A stretch of DNA of 64,000 bases from Flagellimonas onchidii (GTDB taxonomy: Bacteria; Bacteroidota; Bacteroidia; Flavobacteriales; Flavobacteriaceae): the NCBI RefSeq assembly GCF_004804315.1, contig NZ_SRXX01000010.1, forward strand, positions 119,894 to 183,893, in the 5' to 3' direction. Positions 45,685-53,967 of this stretch are shown here, piece after piece; the stretch's first letter is position 1, and each line of letters begins with the position of its first letter. Both the position numbers and the translations under genes were made by a program. The notes beneath the pieces are model-generated. The model was not told the origin of the DNA. It saw nothing but the letters and a program-made list of their open reading frames with translations, and ran no database searches.

Positions 45685-46863
45685 TTATTTAAAAGCAGCG
45701 TGACCTGTAATATCAGCTCCAGTGATTAGGAGGTGGATATCGTGCGTACCTTCATAGGTAATTACACTTTCCAAATTCATCATGTGCCTCATAATACTGT
45801 ACTCACCTGTGATTCCCATACCACCAAGCACCTGTCTCGCCTCTCTGGCAATCTTTATGGCAATTTCCACGTTGTTCCGCTTGGCCATAGAAATTTGAGC
45901 CGTTGTCGCTTTGCCTTCATTTCTGAGTTGCCCCAATCGAAGCGCTAATAACTGAGCCTTTGTAATTTCAGTAATCATTTCGGCCAATTTCTTTTGTTGT
46001 AATTGTGTGGCCGCAATAGGTTTACCAAATTGAACACGTTCCTTGGCATACCGAAGTGCTGTGTCGTAACAATCCATAGCAGCGCCAATAGCTCCCCAAG
46101 CAATTCCATAACGGGCAGAATCTAAACAACCCAAAGGAGCACCTAAACCACTTTTACCAGGCAACAGGTTTTCCTTGGGAACTTTGACATTGTCGAAAAT
46201 CAACTCCCCGGTAGCGGAAGCCCTCAAAGACCATTTATTATGTGTTTCGGGAGTGGAAAATCCTTCCATACCACGTTCAACAATCAATCCATGAATTCGA
46301 CCTTCCTCGTTTTTGGCCCATACCACGGCAACATGAGCAAAAGGCGAGTTAGAAATCCAGAGTTTAGCACCGTTCAACAAATAGTGGTCGCCCATATCCT
46401 TGAATTTGGTCTCCATTCCTCCTGGATTGGAACCATGGTTGGGCTCGGTAAGTCCAAAACAACCCATCCATTCGCCGGTGGCCAGTTTGGGTAAGTATTT
46501 TTTTCGTTGCTCTTCGATTCCATAAGCGAAAATCGGATACATAACGAGTGAAGATTGCACAGAAGCGGTAGATCTTACCCCGCTATCTCCTCGTTCAATT
46601 TCTTGCATGATCAAACCATAGCTAATCTGATCTAAGCCTGCTCCTCCATATTCTTCAGGAATATAGGGACCAAAGGCACCTATTTCTGCCAATCCACCAA
46701 TAATTTCTTTTGGAAACTCCGCTTTTTGGGCATACTCTTCAATAATCGGTGACACGTCTCTTTTTACCCATTGGCGGGCAGCGTCACGCACCAATTTATG
46801 TTCTTCTGAAAGTAAATCATCAAGATTGTAATAGTCGGGAGCTTCAAATAAGTCTGGTCTCAT
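45685..46863 (-). CDS. Acyl-CoA dehydrogenase, glutaryl-CoA dehydrogenase-like
   Basis: 392 residues of the flavin acyl-CoA dehydrogenase fold: CFGLTEPNHGSNPGG for flavin/substrate binding, LWISNSPFA, RVQFGKPIA and the C-terminal catalytic Glu in TYEGTHDIHLLI. The start MRPDLFEAPDYYNLDDLLS and the end GADITGHAAF are those of the glutaryl-CoA dehydrogenase group, which oxidises and decarboxylates glutaryl-CoA to crotonyl-CoA in lysine/tryptophan breakdown. Other steps of that pathway are not nearby. Confidence 0.9.
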   Translation of the reverse strand: MRPDLFEAPDYYNLDDLLSEEHKLVRDAARQWVKRDVSPIIEEYAQKAEFPKEIIGGLAEIGAFGPYIPEEYGGAGLDQISYGLIMQEIERGDSGVRSTASVQSSLVMYPIFAYGIEEQRKKYLPKLATGEWMGCFGLTEPNHGSNPGGMETKFKDMGDHYLLNGAKLWISNSPFAHVAVVWAKNEEGRIHGLIVERGMEGFSTPETHNKWSLRASATGELIFDNVKVPKENLLPGKSGLGAPLGCLDSARYGIAWGAIGAAMDCYDTALRYAKERVQFGKPIAATQLQQKKLAEMITEITKAQLLALRLGQLRNEGKATTAQISMAKRNNVEIAIKIAREARQVLGGMGITGEYSIMRHMMNLESVITYEGTHDIHLLITGADITGHAAFK

Positions 46864-46919
46864 GCAAAAGAAATTTGGCTAAAGGTAATAATGAAAAACA
46901 ACAGAACAAGTCATTTTTG

Positions 46920-47633
46920 TTACATTTTTAAATAGAAGTCCTTGGTTAGTTCAATATATTCCTTAGTGAATTGATGACGCCCTAGTTCTATGGTCAATTC
47001 ATTGGTTTCGACAGGTTTTTTCGAAGATCCAAATTCCAAAAGACTTCTTTTTAATTCAGCATCCGGATTTCCCTTTACCCTAGTTATTCTGAAGGGGAAA
47101 AGATCAACATTACTGGCCAGATCCACAAATCGCTTTTCTTCCTTAAAAGGAAGGATTACGGAAAAAAGTCCTTCAACCGACAGCAATCTGGAAGCTCCTT
47201 TCAAAAGTTCTTCGAACGGAAGGGAGCTTATTTGACGCGCTGCATCCCTCGATTCATCTCCACTTGAAACCTCTTCTGTATAAAAAGGAGGATTAGAAAC
47301 AATGAGATCATATTTTTCTTCTACCTCGTCCATAAATTCATCCAAACCTGCATGGTAGCAAAACAATCGGTCACCCCAAGCTGAGGCTTCAAAATTTTCG
47401 ACGCACTGCTCATAGGCACTCTCATCCAGCTCTATGGCATCAATAATTTCAGCACCACATCTCTGGGCCATTTGCAAAGCAATCAACCCTGTACCCGCAC
47501 CAATATCCAAAATAGAGTCAGGTTTTTCGGCAATAGAAGTCCAAGCTCCCAACAAAACCCCATCGGTTCCCACCTTCATGGCACATTTGTCCTGATGGAT
47601 GGTAAATTCTTTGAATTTAAAGGGCTTGTTCAT
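46920..47633 (-). CDS. trmN6: tRNA1(Val) adenine-N6-methyltransferase
   Basis: 237 residues from the ATG at 47633, giving the family start MNKPFKFKEFTIHQDKCAMKVGTDG. A longer start at 47690 overlaps the sulfatase more deeply and is not needed. The SAM-binding ILDIGAGTGLIAL and the amino-methyltransferase motif SNPPFYTE are clear. The enzyme methylates A37 of tRNA1(Val) in relatives. It overlaps the sulfatase end by 17 bases. Confidence 0.9.
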   Translation of the reverse strand: MNKPFKFKEFTIHQDKCAMKVGTDGVLLGAWTSIAEKPDSILDIGAGTGLIALQMAQRCGAEIIDAIELDESAYEQCVENFEASAWGDRLFCYHAGLDEFMDEVEEKYDLIVSNPPFYTEEVSSGDESRDAARQISSLPFEELLKGASRLLSVEGLFSVILPFKEEKRFVDLASNVDLFPFRITRVKGNPDAELKRSLLEFGSSKKPVETNELTIELGRHQFTKEYIELTKDFYLKM

Positions 47634-49056
47634 CCAATCTTCCCGGTTCCCTGGTTTCAGTGCCCTCCAATTCAAGTAAAGAATCCCCAAGTCTTGTTCG
47701 CATCTCGTTGGCTAAAAGTTTTATCCTCTCGACCACTTCGGGATGCTCGGCAGCTACATTTTTGGTTTCGCTTATGTCATTCTCAACATCATACAACTCA
47801 ATATCCTCCATGTCAATCCAGCGGTATTCTCCGGGTAGACCATCTTCTCCAGGTTCCTGCCCATCCATGGTACGATATCGGTGCGGAAAGTACAATTTCC
47901 ACTTTCCAGAGCGGACCCCAAACATTTCGTTAACCCTATAATAAAAGAAATATGCTTCCTGGACAGGTTCTTCACTCGTCCCAGTCAATACTTTCCAAGC
48001 ACTTTTACCATCAATGATATTGTCGGGCAGTTGTGAATCCGTAAGCTCAGCAATGGTTGGTAAAATATCAATGGCCATCACTGGTGCGTTGATTTCTTGT
48101 CCCGCTTTAAGCTTGGCAGGATACTTCATAATAAAAGGCTCGCGTTGCCCACCTTCCCATGCGGTACCTTTTCCTTCGCGAAGTGGTAAGGCACTCCCGG
48201 CATGGTTTCCATAAGATAACCACGGGCCATTATCTGAAGTAAAGATTACAATGGTGTTTTCCTCAAGCCCATTTTCTTTTAAAGCGTTCATGATTTGACC
48301 TACAGACCAATCGATTTCCATAATCACATCGCCATACAATCCTCTTTCTGATTTTCCTTTGAATTTATCCGAAACAAAGAGTGGCACATGAGGTTGCGGA
48401 TGTGGCACGTACAAAAAGAAGGGATTGTCCTTATTCCTTTTGATGAAATCCACGCTACGCTCGGTTATCTGGGTGGTGAGCTGCGATTGCTCTACCAAGG
48501 TATCGATTACGGTCTCATTTTCGTATAGCGGTAAATCAGGAAAATTAAATATAGGCCCTTGCTGCGGATGAAACGGCCACATATCGTTCGAATACGGAAT
48601 ACCAAACCATTCGTCAAACCCATGTCGAGTGGGTAAAAACTGCTTGTGATGCCCCAAATGCCATTTACCATATATGGCAGTGGTATAACCTTTATCCTTG
48701 AGCATTTCTGCCAAAGTAGTTTCAGTATCATTTATCCCGTGGGTATTGTCCGGCCCCAAAGCATTGTGAATTCCGATACGATTGGGGTAGCATCCAGTCA
48801 AAATCCCTGCTCTTGATGCAGAACAAACCGCCTGGGCAGCATAGTAACTGGTCAATTTAACGCCGTCAGCCGCCATTTGATCCAGGTGCGGTGTTTTTAT
48901 ATCAGGAGAACCAAACACCCCAACATCTTGATACCCCTGATCATCAGTGAAAATCAAGACTACGTTCGGAGGTGACTTGGGCTTTTCTTGTTCAGTAGTT
49001 TTCTCTTTGCACGAAAGAAGGCAAAAAGCAATGACAATACAATAGTAGCGAATCAT
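47617..49056 (-). CDS. Arylsulfatase-type sulfatase lipoprotein
   Basis: 479 residues. A lipoprotein-like signal (MIRYYCIVIAFCLLSC, Cys16) is followed by the alkaline-phosphatase-like sulfatase domain. Metal ligands are visible in LIFTDDQG and later FTSDNGPW. The modification site CSASR (Cys78) matches the C/S-x-A/P-x-R rule for formylglycine formation. It hydrolyses sulfate esters, probably from algal or other marine glycans. No glycosidases or SusCD genes are adjacent, and the formylglycine-generating enzyme is not in the window. Confidence 0.93.
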   Translation of the reverse strand: MIRYYCIVIAFCLLSCKEKTTEQEKPKSPPNVVLIFTDDQGYQDVGVFGSPDIKTPHLDQMAADGVKLTSYYAAQAVCSASRAGILTGCYPNRIGIHNALGPDNTHGINDTETTLAEMLKDKGYTTAIYGKWHLGHHKQFLPTRHGFDEWFGIPYSNDMWPFHPQQGPIFNFPDLPLYENETVIDTLVEQSQLTTQITERSVDFIKRNKDNPFFLYVPHPQPHVPLFVSDKFKGKSERGLYGDVIMEIDWSVGQIMNALKENGLEENTIVIFTSDNGPWLSYGNHAGSALPLREGKGTAWEGGQREPFIMKYPAKLKAGQEINAPVMAIDILPTIAELTDSQLPDNIIDGKSAWKVLTGTSEEPVQEAYFFYYRVNEMFGVRSGKWKLYFPHRYRTMDGQEPGEDGLPGEYRWIDMEDIELYDVENDISETKNVAAEHPEVVERIKLLANEMRTRLGDSLLELEGTETREPGRLDEQAL

Positions 49057-49214
49057 GGTTGGAAATATAAGTTTGATATAAATATAGGCCTAATACTTTT
49101 ATCAATTCAAATTGGGGTTTGATAAACCCAAACGGGGCATTCGTTAAATGGCACATCGAATCACAATCGGTAAAACGTACATTCGCGGCTAATTCTAAAA
49201 CATCCAAATTTATT

Positions 49215-49721
49215 ATGAAGAAAATTTTATTTGTATTGGTAGCTGTAGTGGGTTTAACAGCCAGTGCGCAGAATGACAACAACTCAAGTGCATTATCTAA
49301 AAACAGTTGGGTCGTTGAAATCAACACAGGTTCTTATGCAATAGGCAGCACGGCTTTTTCCTTAATTTCCGTTGATGGGTCTACATTTTATTCTGTTGGA
49401 GCAGAAGCCGGCTATTTTATAGCTGATGACTTGGCCCTCAAAGCTGGTTTAGGCTATGGAGGTGGAGATGACTCCGATGGAGTTTTTAGCTATAAGCTTG
49501 GAGCCAAGTATTATGTGATTGGAGAGTTTCCTATTGGGGTTGACTTCACTGGAAATACTGCTAACGGAGACAGTACCAACTGGGTAGGGCTTCAAGGTGG
49601 TTATGCTTGGTTTGTTGCCAACAATGTAAGCATAGAACCCACTTTACGTTACAACGTTGCCATAGACAAAGAGGCTGCGAGTGTTTTTCAAGGTTTAATC
49701 GGATTTGCTTTCCATTTCTAA
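49215..49721 (+). CDS. Small outer-membrane beta-barrel protein
   Basis: 168 residues from the ATG at 49215, which starts the signal peptide MKKILFVLVAVVGLTASA-Q; an upstream in-frame start at 49119 is rejected because it buries the signal. The mature protein alternates short beta strands and glycine turns and ends in VFQGLIGFAFHF, with a terminal Phe as in OmpA/OmpW-like 8-strand barrels. Its function is unknown; such barrels are often abundant structural or porin-like proteins. A strong terminator follows. Confidence 0.85.
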   Translation: MKKILFVLVAVVGLTASAQNDNNSSALSKNSWVVEINTGSYAIGSTAFSLISVDGSTFYSVGAEAGYFIADDLALKAGLGYGGGDDSDGVFSYKLGAKYYVIGEFPIGVDFTGNTANGDSTNWVGLQGGYAWFVANNVSIEPTLRYNVAIDKEAASVFQGLIGFAFHF

Positions 49722-49752
49722 ATTTTGATAAAGCAAATAAGTTATTGAAAAA

Positions 49753-49777
49753 GGGAAGCCAAATGGCTTCCCTTTTT
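49753..49777 (+). terminator. Rho-independent terminator after the barrel gene
   Basis: GGGAAGCC-AAAT-GGCTTCCC at 49753-49772 is a perfect 8-bp stem with a four-base loop, followed by a T-run at 49773-49777. It ends the outer-membrane protein transcript. Confidence 0.9.
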
Positions 49778-49806
49778 ATCTTATATGAGTTTTAAAAACA
49801 CCCCTA

Positions 49807-49830
49807 CCCTTCGACTGTGCTCAGGGTGAC
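49807..49830. repeat. Dispersed CTTCGACTGTGCTCAGGG-type intergenic repeat, copy 2
   Basis: CCCT-N12-AGGG with the central word TTCGACTGTGCTC and a TGACA tail. It is related to the copy at 33056-33075 and also lies in an intergenic gap, between the terminator and rimM. Confidence 0.55.
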
Positions 49831-49863
49831 ACCCTCTCAAAGACACAATCTCAATTGAAACAG

Positions 49864-50391
49864 CTAGTTTAAATACAAATCCACCAAACCTTCGGGAGTT
49901 TTTACATGGATGGTTTTTGATTTTCTGTCTACTTTGGTAATGATATCATCACTTATAGGAATCAACAATTCCTTACCATCCTTTTCCGCTTCAAAAAGCT
50001 CTTGAGAAGCGCTATCGTTTACTGCCTTTATAATTCCAATATTTCCATGGACCTCGTCCATCAAAGTGAATCCTATCACTTCATGGAAATAGAACTTGTT
50101 TCCGGTCAGGGGAGGAAGCATCTCCAGCGGGAGGTATAATTCCGAACCTATGATTTTATCTGCTGAGGATTCATCCTCCACTTCTTCAAAATCTATCCGA
50201 AGCAGGGCCGATTTGTGCAACCGACAACGGTCAATAAAAAATGGAACCAGATTGTTTCCCAATGAAACAAAAACTGATTCCATGTTTTCGTAGATTTCGG
50301 GCTCATCGGTATCGAGTTTCACCAACACCTCACCCTTAAAGCTATATTTTGAAACGACTTTGCCCAGATAGAAGCAATCTTCCTTGCGCAT
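49864..50391 (-). CDS. rimM: 16S rRNA processing protein RimM
   Basis: 175 residues. The N-terminal RimM domain (YLGKVVSKYSFKGEVLVKLDTD) and a C-terminal PRC-barrel (about 95-170, with GFTLMDEVHGNIGII and a final KTPEGLVDLYL) are present. RimM binds S19 and helps maturation of the 30S head. It follows rpsP by 12 bases, the conserved rpsP-rimM pair. Confidence 0.94.
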   Translation of the reverse strand: MRKEDCFYLGKVVSKYSFKGEVLVKLDTDEPEIYENMESVFVSLGNNLVPFFIDRCRLHKSALLRIDFEEVEDESSADKIIGSELYLPLEMLPPLTGNKFYFHEVIGFTLMDEVHGNIGIIKAVNDSASQELFEAEKDGKELLIPISDDIITKVDRKSKTIHVKTPEGLVDLYLN

Positions 50392-50403
50392 CGTCAGAGT
50401 GGT

Positions 50404-50976
50404 TTACTCTTCTTCTTTGCTAGCTTCAGCGGCAGGAGCCTCTTCAGTTTCAGCTGTAGGCTCTTCAACAGCCGCAGTTTCTTCAGTTACTGCTTCAGCA
50501 GCTTCCTCAGCTACTTCTTCTTCAACTTCTGGCAAAGCAGCAGCGGCTCTCTTGTCGCTTACTTCTTTTTCAGCTTCCAAAGCTTTTGCCTTGGCTTCCG
50601 CTTGAGCTTTGCTCAAACCTTCAACCTTAGATGCAACAGCTTTTTCTTTTTCTTCAATCCAAGCTTTGAATTTTTCTTCAGCTTGCTCCTCGGTCAAAGC
50701 GCCTTTTCTAACCCCACCCAACAAGTGGTGCTTCAACAACACGCCTTTATAAGAAAGGATAGCTCTTGCCGTATCGGTAGGTTGTGCTCCATTGTTCAAC
50801 CACTTAACGGATCCATCTACATCCAAGTTAATGGTGGCAGGATTGGTATTTGGGTTATAGGTTCCCAATTTTTCCAAAAATTTACCATCTCTTTTTGCTC
50901 TGGAATCTGCAGCAACCACCCAATAGAATGGTTTACCTTTTTTACCGTGTCTTTGAAGTCTAATTTTAACTGGCAT
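50404..50976 (-). CDS. rpsP: 30S ribosomal protein S16 with long acidic tail
   Basis: 190 residues. The first about 85 are an ordinary S16 (MPVKIRLQRHGKKGKPFYWVV, LGTYNPNT). From about residue 95 a charged helix and then an Ala/Glu-rich low-complexity tail ending EASKEEE more than double the length. Tails of this sort are found on S16 in Bacteroidota; the role is unknown. It starts the rpsP-rimM operon. Confidence 0.96.
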   Translation of the reverse strand: MPVKIRLQRHGKKGKPFYWVVAADSRAKRDGKFLEKLGTYNPNTNPATINLDVDGSVKWLNNGAQPTDTARAILSYKGVLLKHHLLGGVRKGALTEEQAEEKFKAWIEEKEKAVASKVEGLSKAQAEAKAKALEAEKEVSDKRAAAALPEVEEEVAEEAAEAVTEETAAVEEPTAETEEAPAAEASKEEE

Positions 50977-51103
50977 ATCGCATTAATTTGTAGGGTGCCC
51001 GACCCTGGTTATTAATTCTATTTGAATCGCTTTCTACTTAAGCGGGTGCAAATATAATGTTTTTGTTAAACTCCACAAGATGCGACACTTAAATTCCCAT
51101 CCA

Positions 51104-51856
51104 CTATTTTAGATGTGGACCATAACTTCTCCCGCTGATTATCTTAGTATTATGTTGATCAGCCATCACAATTGCATATCGACTATTGAAATAAGGTTGA
51201 AGCTCCAAAACCTTATCGGTATTCACTATAATTGAGCGATGCACTCTTAAAAACATATCTGTCAATTGTGCCTCCAACTGAACCAAAGATAAATCCATCA
51301 AATGTTCTTTCCCCTTCATTGTAAAAAGACTCACATATTTGTCCTTGGCCTTAAAATAAGCGATGTCCTCCAACCGAACAAAAGTGATTTTCTTACCGGA
51401 ACGTACGGTGACCGACGTAGGCTTTTTGGCCTGTACAGTTGAATCGTTGATTTTTTGCAATAACCCCAAAAGGTGTTCCGTACTGTTTTCTTTTTTAAAG
51501 AACCTCAATTTGTCAACGGTCTTGGCCAACCTCTCCTTTCTAACAGGTTTTACCAAATAATCAAGACTATTGGTTTCAAAAGCCTCAAGTGAATAAGTAT
51601 CATAAGCAGTACAAAAAACCACTATCGGGATTTCTTCGAGTTGTTGGAGCATTTCAAAACCAGTCATTCCAGGCATTTGTACACCCAGAAAGATAAGATC
51701 TGGCTTCAAGCTGACGACCATTTCAAGCCCCTCCACTCCGTTGGCGGCCTCACCAATCACATCAAAAACATCTTCATGTTCCTTAAGCAACATCCCCAAA
51801 CGTACCCTGGCAGGGGATTCATCATCAATCAGTAAAGTTCGATAAGGACTATTCAT
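51104..51856 (-). CDS. LytTR-family response regulator
   Basis: 250 residues from the ATG at 51856, two bases after the kinase stop; an earlier in-frame start at 51925 would overlap the kinase. A receiver (about 1-115, with LLIDDES and Lys in LVKPVRKERL) and a LytTR domain (about 150-250, with LRVHRSIIVNT) are present. The usual phospho-acceptor segment reads LIFLGVQMPGMTG, with Gly where the Asp is expected, so the receiver may not be phosphorylated normally. It forms a two-component pair with the LytS-like kinase. Confidence 0.92.
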   Translation of the reverse strand: MNSPYRTLLIDDESPARVRLGMLLKEHEDVFDVIGEAANGVEGLEMVVSLKPDLIFLGVQMPGMTGFEMLQQLEEIPIVVFCTAYDTYSLEAFETNSLDYLVKPVRKERLAKTVDKLRFFKKENSTEHLLGLLQKINDSTVQAKKPTSVTVRSGKKITFVRLEDIAYFKAKDKYVSLFTMKGKEHLMDLSLVQLEAQLTDMFLRVHRSIIVNTDKVLELQPYFNSRYAIVMADQHNTKIISGRSYGPHLK

Positions 51857-51858
51857 GG

Positions 51859-53754
51859 CTAATCGCTTTGGAACCCTTTGTTGGTAATTTCTATCCAAAT
51901 GCGCTTCTTTGGCAAACTTTCCCAATTAAGATAGGCTTCTTTTTTATAGGTAAGTTCAAGTATATCATGTACACTTTGCAGGCCATATCCATTGACCACT
52001 CCTTCAGGAAAATCAGAACCATTATCATACACTGAAATTGTGATGCCTTGTTCATTCTTTTCAACCTTAAGTTCAATAGCTCCTTTGTCCATAATCTTTG
52101 AAAACCCATGCTTTATAGCATTTTCAACTAAGGGCTGTATGATATTTCGGGGAATTTCCAATGTGCTGGCTGATTCATCCACGAAAATAGTGTACTGCAT
52201 ACGTTCACCAAAGCGAATCTGTTCGATTTCAAGATATGATTTTATGGCTTCAATTTCATCATTGATAGAAGTCATGGACCGATTTTCCCGATTGATGTTA
52301 TGTCGGAACAAATCAGAAAGGGACAAAGCCATTTTTTCGGTCTTGTCAGCATCGTTATGAGCCAATCCCGCTATAGAATTCAATGAGTTGTACAGAAAAT
52401 GAGGATTGATCCGTGCATTGAGGGAAGCCACCTCAGCCTTAGATTTGAGCTCTTTAAGCTTGCTCAATTCTACATCTTTTTGACGCAATAAGGCATCGGA
52501 ACGTTCTTTAAAATAGAGGAAGACACCTCTTCCAATGGCAAAAACTGCAATACATGCCACCGTTAACACAATCATCAAAGTATCTGGATTACTCCGTGAC
52601 GATTTTAGAAAAAGTATTACCAAAGCAAGAATCAAGACAAGCATCGTAAAGAATATTTTCAACAATATTTTATAGAAAAGGCCATATGAATCTTTTACAA
52701 AATATTTTTCCGCAAAAAACAAGGCCATCGCCAAAACAATAGCAATCATTGCAAGACCAAAAGAACCAAAGAAATATTCAAACAAAAAATCTCCCTTAGG
52801 ACTATCATTCCCATCAAAATAAGTTATGACAGGAGTGTACAATTCAACACAGGCAACCATAATAATCACCAAGAATATCAACAATGCATTTATCAAATAT
52901 GCCATATAAGGTATTTTGAACTTTCTTGTCAATATGGTTTTGTATGATAAAGCAATCAACAAAAGAAAAAAAAGCACATAGATAACAATCTTAAATCCCA
53001 GAACTAACTCCTCCGGCCAATAAAAGTTCAGATAATACCACACTCCCTCGTTGAGCACCTGCGCTTTAAGTTGATCTTCCAAATCAGGTGCGTAGAGCTT
53101 GGAAAGGCAGAATTTATCCCTTTCGGTAAAATCATAATAGTTGTAAGCAAGGTCATCACGCACCACTTGGTACTGGCCTTGGGTAAAAATACTCCATGGA
53201 TTTTCAAAATTTTGGGCTGATGCCAACCCCCTTATCACAAAATATTGTACAATTTTTGACCGATCTTCTTGCGGAACGGAATCACCTATAATGGAGGAAA
53301 AATAGCGCTCCGTTATGGCATTGTTATAGCGGCCACCCACATTTTCTATACGGGAGAAATTTCGATGCAATCCGCCTTCCCCATTTAAGGATGGAGGCCC
53401 TTGCACCTCGTTTGGCCTATAATTAGGAGATAGCAGTTCTATGGTTAAATTAGCTTCCTCTTTTTTATTTGTCTGGAAAATTTTGTTCGGGATGAGCTTG
53501 GCAACCTCTTGTACCATTGTCTCTGCTGCCAAACTATCGAAAGGAGTTCCATTAATCAACCAAATTTTTATGTCACCATAGTATTTTTGTGGGTATGTAT
53601 ATTTAGTAATTCCCCTATTGACAAATGTTTCAACAAGATAGTTCCAATAGACTGTTTCTTGCTCCGAATTCAAATTGAAATCAGGTTCTTTTTGGGCAAT
53701 GGCATTTTGGAGCAGCGCAAGACACAAAAAAGCAAAAAGTGAGATTTTTTTCAT
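51859..53754 (-). CDS. LytS-type sensor histidine kinase
   Basis: 631 residues from the ATG at 53754, which starts a signal peptide (MKKISLFAFLCLALLQNAIAQ); a longer start at 53802 is less likely. A periplasmic domain of about 230 residues is followed by about five membrane segments (about 265-420), a coiled coil and a His_kinase domain with LNARINPHFLYNSLNSIAGL carrying the phospho-acceptor His, then an ATPase domain with QPLVENAIKHG. It is paired with the LytTR regulator two bases downstream. The signal is unknown. Confidence 0.92.
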   Translation of the reverse strand: MKKISLFAFLCLALLQNAIAQKEPDFNLNSEQETVYWNYLVETFVNRGITKYTYPQKYYGDIKIWLINGTPFDSLAAETMVQEVAKLIPNKIFQTNKKEEANLTIELLSPNYRPNEVQGPPSLNGEGGLHRNFSRIENVGGRYNNAITERYFSSIIGDSVPQEDRSKIVQYFVIRGLASAQNFENPWSIFTQGQYQVVRDDLAYNYYDFTERDKFCLSKLYAPDLEDQLKAQVLNEGVWYYLNFYWPEELVLGFKIVIYVLFFLLLIALSYKTILTRKFKIPYMAYLINALLIFLVIIMVACVELYTPVITYFDGNDSPKGDFLFEYFFGSFGLAMIAIVLAMALFFAEKYFVKDSYGLFYKILLKIFFTMLVLILALVILFLKSSRSNPDTLMIVLTVACIAVFAIGRGVFLYFKERSDALLRQKDVELSKLKELKSKAEVASLNARINPHFLYNSLNSIAGLAHNDADKTEKMALSLSDLFRHNINRENRSMTSINDEIEAIKSYLEIEQIRFGERMQYTIFVDESASTLEIPRNIIQPLVENAIKHGFSKIMDKGAIELKVEKNEQGITISVYDNGSDFPEGVVNGYGLQSVHDILELTYKKEAYLNWESLPKKRIWIEITNKGFQSD

Positions 53755-53967
53755 TGTGGTAAAGGTATCAAAGTTGTTTATTGCCCCAAATGTCTTAACC
53801 AAGGGCTCTGCACCATAGCATTTTCAGATGGACTGCACTACAGACTGACAAAATGCATTTTACCATCGTTGATAACTGCTGATAAATCAAATACGACCTC
53901 ATATTGGTTTTTTATATTTTTATTCATTGCATTTTAGCAATGCCCGAACCTGCAAGACGAAATCTGT

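Noticed and set aside
47472..47933. 153-codon plus-strand open frame across trmN6 and the sulfatase
   Set aside because: Antisense to two conserved genes, His/Pro/Gln-rich translation without a domain.
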